The notes beneath the pieces are model-generated. The model searched no databases and had not been told where the DNA came from. It saw only the letters and a program-made list of their open reading frames with translations. A program made the position numbers and the translations under genes. A stretch of DNA of 56,866 bases from Hyphomicrobiales bacterium. GTDB lineage: Bacteria; Pseudomonadota; Alphaproteobacteria; Rhizobiales; Methyloligellaceae. Positions 34,405 through 43,778 of this stretch are shown one piece after another (positions within the stretch are counted from its first letter, which is position 1; each line of letters begins with the position of its first letter). The stretch covers positions 1 through 56,866 of the forward strand of contig JAJFHQ010000063.1 in the NCBI GenBank assembly GCA_021775525.1, in the 5' to 3' direction.

Positions 34405-37299
34405 ATGACCACAAAATCAGATTTGAGTAGGGGGGGATCCGGTCAAAAGCCGCCCAAGAGCGGCAACAAATCCGACCGTCCCTCGGAGACGCCCGCGATC
34501 CAAATCAACATGCCCAAGCAGGGTGCGCGCCGGAAGGTCACTGCAAAACCCGCTGCAAAAACGAAGTCGATGGACAAAGTCGAGGCACTTCTGGGGAAAC
34601 TCATGGGCCGCCTTGACGAAAGTGAGCAGCGCTACACCAGCGCGCTGGATGATCTGAACAACCGTCTTCATGACCTCTCACAACGGGCGAATACTGCGCG
34701 CAGCTCACACCCTGAGAAGAAGGGCGAAGCCCTGGACCGGGTGCGCGATCAGGCATCTTCTCTCGCAGCACAGGTGAACGAGGCCGGGGCCGCGCACAGG
34801 GCCCAAAACGGGCCCCCCATGGCGGATCTTGAGCAGCGCATGGCCGGTTTTTACAACGCTAATGATGACGGCCCGGAATCCTATTTCGGTGATCAACGTC
34901 TCAGCAACGATTTTGCCGATGTCACGGCACGGCTGGAACGCTCGCTTGCGGACAAAACACCTGCAAGCGAATTTGATATTCTGACCCATCGCATGGACGA
35001 TCTTGCACGCAAGTTTGACTCAGCACTTGCAACCCGCAACGACATGGCTGCGCTGCACGGGATAGAATCCCAGTTGAACGCGCTTTCCGCAGGTTTTTCC
35101 GACGCGCGGCAAAACTATGCCCGGGTCGAGGTCATAGAAAACCATCTGGCGAATCTCATGAATTGGGCGCAATCCGCCAGCGCCCCCGGGAATGGCAGCG
35201 ACCACGCCCGGCTTGAGGCCATTGAACAGGCCCTGCATGCATTGAATGAAAATGCCAGTGAAATGGATGCGCGCACCGTCGGGACTCTCGAAGCCATGAA
35301 CGACGCTTTGCATTCACTGGCAGCCAATATGGAAACGGGTGACGCGCACCATAACTACCCGGATGACGCGGAAATGGATCGTGATCGTGAGGTGCCATCA
35401 CCGGTTTTGACGGCGCAACCGAACCCGGATGATTATGCCGAAGTCTGGATAGATCAATCGTCAGCGCCTGAAAACGCGCCAGACAAGGAGCCTGAAGAGC
35501 CAGAATCCCCGGCAAACCGGCTCGGCGCCACGATACCTGATTATCAACCTGCTCCGGGCAAACAACGCAGCGGAAGCAAGCCGGTTCGGACAGCGGCGCC
35601 ACAGCAGCGTGTAGAGCCAACTTTCGAGGTTGAGAATGACTTCATAGCATCTGCGCGCCGTGCGGCTGCCGCCGCCGCTGCCCAGGAGCCCGCGCCCCGA
35701 CCGGTCAAGTCATCCCGGCGTTCCAAGAAGAGCATGGCTGGAATGGGCGGGACAGCACATCCCGGAGACTCAAAGCGGCCACGGCCCGTTCTCGTCATGG
35801 CGGCCGTCGGCCTTCTCCTCGTCAGTGCGGGTCTACTCTTTGTCCGGCTAAAATCAAATGATCGTGCGCCGGAAGTTGGCACATCTCAAATTATCGCGCC
35901 GCAATCGCCTGCCATGGTGCCAAACACAGCAACCGGTAGGGAAACCCCCACGCCCACGCCCGCACCAAAGCCATCAGCACCCAAGCAGAATTCCCAACGC
36001 ATGATGAACGGGACTGATGCACCGGCACAGGCCACACCCGCCGTTGCGCCTGATACACGGACGAGCTTGCGAATCCCGGCCTCGGTACCAGCGCAAAAAT
36101 CCACCGAAGTGCTGTATCCGCCAGCACAAGCGATTTCCACAGCCACGCTGCTGGCTTCCCTCCCGCCCAATGCCGGACGCCAACAATTGCCCGGCGTGTC
36201 GGTCGAGATCAAAGAGCCGGCCACTCGCGCTCCCGCACCGCGCTCGAAGTCATCTTCTCAGGCAGCCACACCCGCACTTGTCCCGCCCGCGCAACACGAA
36301 CCCAGGCAGGCACTGATGCCATTGCCCAAACGTGCCCCCGCACCAGATGCCAAGCCAAGGTCCACCCCCAGCAAAACAAGCCCGGTCGACAGCGCGCGCG
36401 CCAACGAAATCGTTCCAGATACCGGAGCAGCACAAACGGCAATGCCCCCGGCACGCATTGGCCCGCACTCGCTGCGCATTGCTGCCGCGCGCGGCAATCC
36501 TGCGGCCCAGGTCGAAATTGCCTCCCGCTTTGCCAAGGGAACCGGCGTACCGAAGAATCTGAAAAAAGCAGCGCAGTGGTACAACCGCGCCGCTGCTGGT
36601 GGCTTTGCCCCTGCACAATACCGGCTCGCCGCGCTGTATGAGCGGGGCCAGGGTATGAAAAAAGATCTCGGCATGGCGCGGACCTGGTACAGGCGCGCCG
36701 CAGAACTCGGCAATGTCCGCGCGATGCACAATCTCGCAGTCCTCTATACACGCCCAACTCCCGGCAGCCCCGATTACGCCTCGGCCAAGAACTGGTTCCT
36801 CGAAGCATCACGCCGCGGCCTGGCCGACAGCCAGTTCAATCTTGGAATTTTGTATGAAAGCGGCTTGGGTACGAAGAAAAATGCTGCGGAAGCCTACAAG
36901 TGGTTCGCCCTCGCCGAACGCCAGGGTGACGCAGAGGCCCGGAAACGGCGCGAAACGCTACACACGCGCTTGCCGGCAAAATCCCTCGCCGCCGTCAGGA
37001 AGGTCCTTCACCGCTGGAAACCGGAGGCCGTGAATGAAGCCGCGAACCGCGTCGGCCCGCCGCGCGGCGGCTGGCGCAATGCCAAGGCTGATACAAAGCT
37101 GAACGGCGGGGACCCCGCAGTGATCGCCAGAACCCAGTTTCTGCTCAACAAGCTCGGGTATGACGCCGGCGTCCCGGATGGCAAACTCGGCCCCCAGACC
37201 AGGACTGCAATACGCAAGTTCGAGCAACGTTCGGGAATTACGAAGACCGGCCAGGTCACACCGGTCCTGTTGAAGAAGCTTGAGGCTCTCAACAGCTAG
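34405..37299 (+). CDS. PodJ-like polar protein with Sel1 repeats and peptidoglycan-binding domain
   Basis: The 964-residue bitopic protein has a Lys-rich N-tail, cytoplasmic coiled coils (about 50-320), acidic and Pro-rich regions, one TM helix near residues 461-481 (LVMAAVGLLLVSAGLLFV), a Pro/Ala-rich periplasmic stretch, four Sel1-like repeats (about 685-850; RIAAARGNPAAQVEIASRFA, AAQWYNRAAAGGFAPAQYRL), and a C-terminal peptidoglycan-binding domain (about 902-964; LLNKLGYDAGVPDGKLGPQT). This matches the layout of Caulobacter PodJ, a polar organiser of 974 residues. A role in cell polarity is inferred from architecture. A possible CtrA site lies upstream. Confidence 0.8.
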   Translation: MTTKSDLSRGGSGQKPPKSGNKSDRPSETPAIQINMPKQGARRKVTAKPAAKTKSMDKVEALLGKLMGRLDESEQRYTSALDDLNNRLHDLSQRANTARSSHPEKKGEALDRVRDQASSLAAQVNEAGAAHRAQNGPPMADLEQRMAGFYNANDDGPESYFGDQRLSNDFADVTARLERSLADKTPASEFDILTHRMDDLARKFDSALATRNDMAALHGIESQLNALSAGFSDARQNYARVEVIENHLANLMNWAQSASAPGNGSDHARLEAIEQALHALNENASEMDARTVGTLEAMNDALHSLAANMETGDAHHNYPDDAEMDRDREVPSPVLTAQPNPDDYAEVWIDQSSAPENAPDKEPEEPESPANRLGATIPDYQPAPGKQRSGSKPVRTAAPQQRVEPTFEVENDFIASARRAAAAAAAQEPAPRPVKSSRRSKKSMAGMGGTAHPGDSKRPRPVLVMAAVGLLLVSAGLLFVRLKSNDRAPEVGTSQIIAPQSPAMVPNTATGRETPTPTPAPKPSAPKQNSQRMMNGTDAPAQATPAVAPDTRTSLRIPASVPAQKSTEVLYPPAQAISTATLLASLPPNAGRQQLPGVSVEIKEPATRAPAPRSKSSSQAATPALVPPAQHEPRQALMPLPKRAPAPDAKPRSTPSKTSPVDSARANEIVPDTGAAQTAMPPARIGPHSLRIAAARGNPAAQVEIASRFAKGTGVPKNLKKAAQWYNRAAAGGFAPAQYRLAALYERGQGMKKDLGMARTWYRRAAELGNVRAMHNLAVLYTRPTPGSPDYASAKNWFLEASRRGLADSQFNLGILYESGLGTKKNAAEAYKWFALAERQGDAEARKRRETLHTRLPAKSLAAVRKVLHRWKPEAVNEAANRVGPPRGGWRNAKADTKLNGGDPAVIARTQFLLNKLGYDAGVPDGKLGPQTRTAIRKFEQRSGITKTGQVTPVLLKKLEALNS

Positions 37300-37546
37300 G
37301 GTGTTAATTTACATTGCGCCAAGCCTTCCCGGTGCATGTCTCCGCTTCTGACGTTCCACCAGACGAGACGCTTAGTTTCAATAAATAGAACGATCTGCCC
37401 ATTGACTTATGGCCGCGCCGGGCGTTTAAGAGGCTTTAGCCAGGCATTGTCCGGACATCCGGTTATGACAGCTCGGGGTGAAACACACCCTGTCTTGGTA
37501 AAGTTCCGCGCCCAAGGCAATGCGCCCGCAATACAAGCGCCGATCC

Positions 37547-38476
37547 ATGTTTGAAATCTATCTACCCATCGCCGAAATGTCGGTGAATCTCCTGGTCATT
37601 CTGGGCATGGGAGGCGCGGTCGGATTCCTGTCTGGCATGTTTGGTGTGGGCGGCGGGTTTCTCATGACGCCGTTGCTGATTTTTTCAGGTATCCCGCCCG
37701 CCGTTGCCGTCGCTACCGAGGCCAACCAGATTGTAGCCTCTTCCGTTTCAGGTGCCCTGGCCCAATGGCGGCGCGGCAATGTAGATATCAAGATGGGCAC
37801 GGTGCTGCTCGTGGGCGGCATCGCAGGTGCCATTGTAGGCGTGCAATTCGTCAAGCTGCTGCGTCAAAGCGGCCAGGTCGACCTCATCATTTCACTGAGC
37901 TACGTGACATTTCTCGGCATCATCGGGTCCTTGATGATGATTGAAAGCCTGCGCGCCATCCGCCGTGCCAAGGCCGGAAACCCCGTGCCCGCGCGCCGCC
38001 CCGGCCAGCATAACTGGATACACGGAATGCCGTTCAAGATGCGGTTCAAGCGCTCCAAGCTCTATATCAGCGCCATTCCACCATTGCTCCTTGGCGCCTT
38101 CGTCGGGCTGCTCGCAGCCATCATGGGCGTTGGCGGCGGGTTCATCATGGTACCAGCGATGATCTACCTGCTGCGTGTACCAACGAATGTGGTGATCGGA
38201 ACGTCCCTGTTCCAGATCATCTTCGTCACGTCCATGGTTACGATCTTGCACTCCGCGACCAACCAGACGGTCGATGTTTTGCTGGCTTTTGTGCTGATGG
38301 TCGGCGGTGTCATCGGCGCTCAGTTCGGTGCCAGGGCCGGCCAGCATCTCAAGGGTGAGCAGTTGCGCGCCCTGCTGGCCCTGATGGTCCTTGGCGTCTG
38401 CTTGCGCCTGGCGTTCGATCTCGTAGTCGAACCGGACGAACTGTTCAGCATCGGCCCAGCAATCGGGGGGCATTGA
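37547..38476 (+). CDS. TauE/SafE family anion exporter
   Basis: This 309-residue permease has about eight to nine TM helices with two matching glycine-rich signatures, GFLSGMFGVGGGFLMTPLLI and GLLAAIMGVGGGFIMVPAMI, typical of the TauE/SafE family that moves sulfite, sulfoacetate or related anions. The ATG at 37547 precedes the first conserved helix; an upstream GTG-type extension is not needed. Its stop overlaps the ATG of the TIGR02186 gene by one base (TGATG), and this pairing recurs in alphaproteobacteria. Confidence 0.92.
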   Translation: MFEIYLPIAEMSVNLLVILGMGGAVGFLSGMFGVGGGFLMTPLLIFSGIPPAVAVATEANQIVASSVSGALAQWRRGNVDIKMGTVLLVGGIAGAIVGVQFVKLLRQSGQVDLIISLSYVTFLGIIGSLMMIESLRAIRRAKAGNPVPARRPGQHNWIHGMPFKMRFKRSKLYISAIPPLLLGAFVGLLAAIMGVGGGFIMVPAMIYLLRVPTNVVIGTSLFQIIFVTSMVTILHSATNQTVDVLLAFVLMVGGVIGAQFGARAGQHLKGEQLRALLALMVLGVCLRLAFDLVVEPDELFSIGPAIGGH

Positions 38477-39273
38477 TGAGCATACGAATGATAGTCGCCC
38501 TTCTCGCAAGCCTGTGGGTTTTATCAACAGGTACTCCGTCCCTGGCCGCACCAGTTTCCGAGAAAATCGAGTCGGATATCTCGTCGCGTAACATCGCCAT
38601 TGAATCGAATTTCACTGGTGAGAAAATTGTTATCTTCGGCACAATCGAGAATTCCAAGCAATCGGAATTCGAACCCAGCCTGTATGATGTGGTTGTAGTG
38701 ATCCGGGGACCGAAGGAACAGATTGTCTCGCGCAGAAAGTCACAGGTTGTGGGGATCTGGATAAACCGAAGCTCACAGACCTTTGCCAACGCGCCCGGAT
38801 ATTACGCCATTCTTTCGGCCCGGGAATTGAAGACCATCACCAACAAAACGACGCTTGATGCCTATGGCCTGGGCTTCGACAGCCTCCCCTTGAGACCGCT
38901 CGGCAGTGAGGTCTCAAGCCGAGTCACCCGTGATCTGGATGACTTTCGCAGTGCAATCATTCGGATCAAGCAACGTGAAGGGCTTTATATTTATGATCCC
39001 GCGGGCGTCGTCTTTGTCGGACGTAACCTGTTCAGGGCAACCGTTGATCTGCCTGCCAGCGTGCCCGTCGGCAAATATGCCACCGATGTGTATTTGCTGC
39101 GCGAAGGGGACGTTCTGAGCCACAATCGCAGCCAGCTCACCATCGACAAGCAGGGGTTTGAGCGCTTCGTTTTCTCCGCCGCTTTCGACTATCCCCTGCT
39201 CTACGGTATCATTGCCGTGATTATCGCGGTCACCGCGGGACTGCTCGCTTCCGCCCTCACCCGGCGGGACTAG
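38476..39273 (+). CDS. TIGR02186 family protein
   Basis: This 265-residue exported, membrane-tethered protein has a signal peptide (residues 1-25), a large extracytoplasmic domain with IVIFGTIENSKQSEFEPS and DVVVVIRGPKEQIVSRRKSQ and VGIWINRSSQ, and a single C-terminal TM helix (LLYGIIAVIIAVTAGLLASA). It is the usual partner of the adjacent TauE/SafE permease, to which it is translationally coupled; its function is not known. The ATG at 38476 is preferred over the TTG three bases upstream. Confidence 0.92.
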   Translation: MSIRMIVALLASLWVLSTGTPSLAAPVSEKIESDISSRNIAIESNFTGEKIVIFGTIENSKQSEFEPSLYDVVVVIRGPKEQIVSRRKSQVVGIWINRSSQTFANAPGYYAILSARELKTITNKTTLDAYGLGFDSLPLRPLGSEVSSRVTRDLDDFRSAIIRIKQREGLYIYDPAGVVFVGRNLFRATVDLPASVPVGKYATDVYLLREGDVLSHNRSQLTIDKQGFERFVFSAAFDYPLLYGIIAVIIAVTAGLLASALTRRD

Positions 39274-39277
39274 ACCC

Positions 39278-40018
39278 TCAGCCCGTATCGCCCAGCAACT
39301 GGTCTTTTGAGACCGGGTATACCTGTTTCTGCCCCAGCATCCAGACATGAAAATCGCCATCCTGGAACAAGTCAGCGAATGCCGTTTCCAGCACATTCAG
39401 GCCGCCCTCATAAACACCGAAGGCCGGGACGACCAACCTCACGCCGTCTGATATAAAGCATTTCCGCCGCACTTTCTTACCATGGCGGGTGAGCCGGGCC
39501 GCGGGGTGCAGGCTACCGGCGATCTCATGGGAACTGAAACCGTTTGAGGGCTCGTGCCGGAATTTGATGCCTTCAAGAGTGAGTGCCGGGCACACGACAC
39601 CGCCCAGCCAGTCCGGCAGGTCAGGTCCAAAATTTTCGGTAACCCAGTACCATTCCCGGCCCTGACGCAGGATGGAAAGCTTGTTCCGGTCCGTGCGTGA
39701 CATTGCATCGGCTGCAGCCTGATCGTGAAAACTGTCACCCAAGACGATGACGCGGTCAGGGTCATAGCGATCCATGACCGCCGCCAGCCGGCGCAACGTT
39801 GACCGCGCGTCATAAGGGGGGAGCAAACGGTCCTTTGCCGCCTTGGCCGATCCCTTTTCAAGACAGAGATCGGAAACGACCAGGGTTCTTTGCCCGGGCC
39901 AGTAGAGTGCGCCCGACGGGTCGGCGGTAAAATGGTTGCCGCACACCAGGATGTATTCTGATTGCTTACCCGCGATAGGGTGAGGGGCTTCAAATCCCAT
40001 ATCAGTTTGTCGAGCCAT
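39278..40018 (-). CDS. pdeM: PdeM-family metallophosphoesterase with degenerate metal site
   Basis: The 246-residue protein (ATG 40018, AAGGAGG 9 nt upstream) aligns along its length with PdeM, the phosphoesterase associated with DNA-ligase repair clusters: PGQRTLVVSD, KDRLLPPYDARSTLRRL, IVLGDSFHDQAA, SHEIAGSLHPAARL and PAFGVYEGGLNVL. However, key ligands differ: motif I is D50-L-C52 where D-L-H is expected; motif III is N129-F130-G131 where N-H-D is expected; motif V is GS169-L-H171 where G-H-L-H is expected. Asp95 and His98 remain. It may be catalytically weak or inactive, or use another metal. The ligase and helicase partners are not in this window. Confidence 0.82.
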   Translation of the reverse strand: MARQTDMGFEAPHPIAGKQSEYILVCGNHFTADPSGALYWPGQRTLVVSDLCLEKGSAKAAKDRLLPPYDARSTLRRLAAVMDRYDPDRVIVLGDSFHDQAAADAMSRTDRNKLSILRQGREWYWVTENFGPDLPDWLGGVVCPALTLEGIKFRHEPSNGFSSHEIAGSLHPAARLTRHGKKVRRKCFISDGVRLVVPAFGVYEGGLNVLETAFADLFQDGDFHVWMLGQKQVYPVSKDQLLGDTG

Positions 40019-40309
40019 GGCGCAGTGCCTCCTTGACTGATTGGTCAGCTGCTCCGCGCATCCCCTCTTGCGCATCACCCGCGATTGGCGGGACGTAATC
40101 GGACGCACTATGCCTGATTCGGCCCAGAACGCATTTCAGGAATTTTTCACAATGCCCGGTGCGGCGCCCAATATGACTTAGACCCGCGTCTTAAAGCCGT
40201 ATTCAGACTACTTGATGACTTGACGGCAGCCATCGCATTCCCACATTCAGTATGGTAGACCTGCGTCCCTCGTCGCAGTGCGAGCGACTCGAATCTGATG
40301 AGGTGAAAG

Positions 40310-40615
40310 ATGGAACGGTTTTTTGGTGGCAATCCTGGCGTGGTTTTCATCCGCCTGGCGGTCATATCCCTCATCGTCGGCGTCGTGCTGTCGGCATTGG
40401 GTCTGAGCCCCTATGCCATCATAAATTCCATCAAGACGCTGCTCCAGCGCATCTACGACATGGGCTTCGACGCCATAGAATGGGTATTCCGTTACTTCCT
40501 GCTTGGGGCGGTCGTGGTGTTCCCGATCTGGCTGATTTCGCGGATTTTCAAATTCGCTGGCAAAGGCAACCGGACCAGCTCTCCCTATTCATCTTCAGGC
40601 CGCGCGGACTCATGA
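40310..40615 (+). CDS. DUF6460 small membrane protein
   Basis: The 101-residue protein has two hydrophobic helices: FIRLAVISLIVGVVLSALGL and FRYFLLGAVVVFPIWLISRI, separated by an amphipathic segment, with a polar tail. It matches the alphaproteobacterial DUF6460 family, whose function is unknown. GAGG lies upstream of the ATG. It precedes the MATE gene by 22 bp on the same strand, so co-transcription is likely. Confidence 0.82.
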   Translation: MERFFGGNPGVVFIRLAVISLIVGVVLSALGLSPYAIINSIKTLLQRIYDMGFDAIEWVFRYFLLGAVVVFPIWLISRIFKFAGKGNRTSSPYSSSGRADS

Positions 40616-40637
40616 CAGCACGCCCGGCGGCAGCGCA

Positions 40638-41996
40638 ATGAGCGCCTCAGCGGGCAAAGGGACGGCAAAACAATCTGATGACCGGCTCAGCAACGGGGCT
40701 GTTCTGGCCGTCGCTGTCCCCATCATCCTCGCCAATGTCACGACCCCCATAATCGGTCTCGTCGATACCGCCGTCCTCGGCCAACTCGACGACCCGCATT
40801 TTATTGGCGGCGTGGCCATAGGCGCGATGATATTCAACCTGCTTTACTGGGCGTTCGGATTCCTGCGCATGGGGACAACCGGCCTGACGGCACAGGCCGA
40901 AGGCAGCGGTGACATGGGCGAGGTCGGCGCGACGCTGATGCGCTCGCTGCTGATCGCCGGCGGGGCAGGTGCTTTCCTGATTGTTTGCCAGCTTCCGATA
41001 TCGGCCATTTCCTTCGCGCTCCTCAACGGGTCTGAAGCCGTGGAAAGCGGGGCCGCTGAATATTTCTCCATCCGCATCTGGGGCGCACCCGCGGCACTCG
41101 CCAATTTTGCCTTCCTCGGCTGGTTCATCGGCATGGGCCGGGCGCGGACCGCGCTGGTGCTTCAGCTCATATTGAACGGCCTGAATGCCATCCTCGATAT
41201 CTGGTTCGTGCTCGGGCTGGGGCTCGAAATCAAAGGTGTCGCCTATGGCACGGTGATCTCAGAGGGAGTGGCAGCCCTTGCCGGACTGTGGCTGGCAGCA
41301 GGGATGCTGAAGCGAAGAAGCATCCGCTTCGACCTATCCCGCATACTCGACAACGTCGCGATCCGCAGGGCGCTTGGGGTCAATGGCGACATTATGATCC
41401 GTACCGTCAGCGTTCTGTTCGCCTTCACGTGGTTCACCGCCAAATCGGCGGAAGCCGGCGATGTGATCCTCGCCGCCAACGCGGTGCTCATGACGCTCAC
41501 CCATACCGCTGCCTATTTCCTCGATGGCTTTGCCTTCGCGGTCGAAACCCTTGCTGGGCAGGCCATCGGCGCACAGCGGATCAATCGTTTCCGAGATGCG
41601 GTTCGCCTCTCCACACTGTGGGCGCTTGCTTTCAGCACCGTAGCCAGCGCCATTTTCTGGTTTGGCGGCGAGTTCATAATCGACTTCCTGACCGTCAACA
41701 CGGAGGTGCGCGCGGCGGCGCGGGTATATCTCATCTGGGCAGCGCTGGTACCCCTCATCGGTGTAATGGCCTACCAGCTCGACGGCATTTTCATCGGCGC
41801 CACCCGCACTGCGGACATGCGCAACATGATGCTGCTCTCACTCGCCATATACATCCTCATGTGGGCCATGCTGACGCCGATTTTCGGTAATCACGGCCTG
41901 TGGGCGGCGATCGTGATATTCCTGTCCCTTCGCGCTATCACGCTCGGGCTGCGCTATCCCGCGCTGGTCCGTTCGTCATTCCCGGTAACGCGATAG
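40638..41996 (+). CDS. MATE family efflux transporter (DinF-like)
   Basis: The 452-residue inner-membrane protein has twelve TM helices and MATE landmarks: VAVPIILANVTTPIIGLVDT near the start, GFLRMGTTGLTAQAEG, FLDGFAFAVETLAGQAIGA, and a pseudo-symmetric second half. DinF-type MATE proteins export organic cations or other toxic compounds using a Na+ or H+ gradient. The substrate is unknown. Confidence 0.93.
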   Translation: MSASAGKGTAKQSDDRLSNGAVLAVAVPIILANVTTPIIGLVDTAVLGQLDDPHFIGGVAIGAMIFNLLYWAFGFLRMGTTGLTAQAEGSGDMGEVGATLMRSLLIAGGAGAFLIVCQLPISAISFALLNGSEAVESGAAEYFSIRIWGAPAALANFAFLGWFIGMGRARTALVLQLILNGLNAILDIWFVLGLGLEIKGVAYGTVISEGVAALAGLWLAAGMLKRRSIRFDLSRILDNVAIRRALGVNGDIMIRTVSVLFAFTWFTAKSAEAGDVILAANAVLMTLTHTAAYFLDGFAFAVETLAGQAIGAQRINRFRDAVRLSTLWALAFSTVASAIFWFGGEFIIDFLTVNTEVRAAARVYLIWAALVPLIGVMAYQLDGIFIGATRTADMRNMMLLSLAIYILMWAMLTPIFGNHGLWAAIVIFLSLRAITLGLRYPALVRSSFPVTR

Positions 41997-42014
41997 AGTG
42001 GCACGTATGCGGCA

Positions 42015-43580
42015 CTATGGCCGCCAGTCTTTGACCACGACCACCGAGCCGTTCTTGCCGCGCCCTTTGTAAGTCGTGATGTAGAGGGTGTTGTCCCGCG
42101 GCAGGATCGTGAAGGGTTCGAACTTACCCACATTCAGTTCGATCACCCGCTGTATGGACAAGTCCTTGGGTGAGAGAACCCAGATCCTGCCCTCCCCGCT
42201 GGCGGCGAGGACATGATCGTCATCAACCGCGAGGGAAAAAACAGGGACAGGCAAATCGCGGCGCGCGGCTTCTCTGCCCGTTTCGCCATCAAGTTTCACA
42301 ACCGAAATCATCGTTTCCCGTGACCTGTCGTTGCCAGCGGACGTAAACACGCCGTGCTTGTTGGCCTTCAGATGGAACATGAAACCATCAAGGGGAATGT
42401 CCCGGATATCGCCAAGGGTTTTCGCATCGAGCACCGACATGTAGTCGCCATGCGAGACCCACACCTTGCCGAAACCCTGTGTGAGGTTGAATCCCTGGCC
42501 GGCGAGAGGTTCCGACTTGGTTGATTTGCCGCTTTTCTGGTCAATTCGTACTACTAGTTCCTTGTTATCCTGTTTGGTGAGTTGCGATATGACCCACAGG
42601 GTCTCATCGTCACCAACCATGTCCACGGAATAATCCGGCAACTTTGTTAGCCTTTTGCCGGGTTCCTTTCTGGGTTGCACCCACACCAGGTCGCTGTATA
42701 TGGCCAGGGCGAAAACACTTCCCTCCTTGTTGGCGACCATGGCCGAGGGGTAGCGGCCAACCTTGACGCGCTTGATGACACGGCCATTCGAGCTGTTTAT
42801 TTGCACGATCCGCCGCCGCGCGGCTTCGGCGTACCACAGTGTTTTCCCGTCATGGACAATGCCTTCGGGCCACTTGCCCACCGGCCACTTGATAGCCTTC
42901 AGTTTGACGGGGGCCGGCCCCGGGTCTGTCGCGGCGATGACCTTGTCCACGGCGAGGCCATATTCCACATATTTAGGGCCGTCATATCCGGGATGACCTT
43001 GTACATCCGACATCAGCAACCAGCCTGTTGCACCATTGGCGCAGGTCAACTTCATCCACTCATGGTCTTGCCTGTCTGATTTCTTTCCATCTTTTTCGCG
43101 TGAGGCCTCTAATAAATCCTGTTCTGCCGCGTAGACCTTGTCCTGAAATTTCATCCGGAACGAGCCTTCAGCGTAATAAGTCAGGTAGGTCCATTCATCA
43201 CCCTGCTTGAAAGGCACGGTCACGTCGGACTTGGTTTGCTCATCATGGAGCGTGACTTTGATGGGTGCCTTGATGACGTAAGTCTCGATCGGCACGAAGC
43301 TGAGGAATTCCAGATTGGAGGACTTGACCCGCTCCCCGTTCCACGGATGGTAGGTCGACCCATTCTCCATGGTGCAGGCAATATCCCTCGGCGCCTTGGG
43401 ATCATGTTCGGTACGGATTTGCGTCATCATATCCTGCTTCAGGGTGAAGCCTTGAGGATATTCACCGGACCAGAAATCGGTTTTGTACCAGGTGGCGTCG
43501 TAAGCGAGCGCCGGCGCTGGAAAAAGGGCCGCAGCCAACAGCAGGGCCTGACAAAATTTACAGAAAATTCGGGTACCCAT
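42015..43580 (-). CDS. Exported SH3-like and beta-propeller protein
   Basis: The 521-residue product from the ATG at 43580 has a signal peptide (ending APALAYD), an N-terminal region of about 180 residues with an SH3-like segment (CANGATGWLLMSDVQG), and a C-terminal half of propeller-like repeats: PEGIVHDGKTLWYAEAARRR, YPSAMVANKEGSVFALAIYS, GFGKVWVSHGDYMSVLDAKT and the final DNTLYITTYKGRG. Such propellers resemble YncE/NHL or streptogramin-lyase-like folds, but no catalytic residue was identified. It is probably periplasmic or surface-located. The function is unknown. Confidence 0.72.
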   Translation of the reverse strand: MGTRIFCKFCQALLLAAALFPAPALAYDATWYKTDFWSGEYPQGFTLKQDMMTQIRTEHDPKAPRDIACTMENGSTYHPWNGERVKSSNLEFLSFVPIETYVIKAPIKVTLHDEQTKSDVTVPFKQGDEWTYLTYYAEGSFRMKFQDKVYAAEQDLLEASREKDGKKSDRQDHEWMKLTCANGATGWLLMSDVQGHPGYDGPKYVEYGLAVDKVIAATDPGPAPVKLKAIKWPVGKWPEGIVHDGKTLWYAEAARRRIVQINSSNGRVIKRVKVGRYPSAMVANKEGSVFALAIYSDLVWVQPRKEPGKRLTKLPDYSVDMVGDDETLWVISQLTKQDNKELVVRIDQKSGKSTKSEPLAGQGFNLTQGFGKVWVSHGDYMSVLDAKTLGDIRDIPLDGFMFHLKANKHGVFTSAGNDRSRETMISVVKLDGETGREAARRDLPVPVFSLAVDDDHVLAASGEGRIWVLSPKDLSIQRVIELNVGKFEPFTILPRDNTLYITTYKGRGKNGSVVVVKDWRP

Positions 43581-43778
43581 TTGATTTCCAATCCCAGTTT
43601 GCAATTTGCAGACAATATACAGGTGCGAGATGGGTTACAGCCCCATATCCGGCTCCCTCTTTCTCAGGCAATAAACTTGTCCTACTATAAGTTCTTGTAC
43701 GGAAGAACACCCTGAAACCGTCGAAGAAATCGTGACTCACTTCCAGCTTCAGGTCCTTCTGGTTGAAAGGAATTCGTC

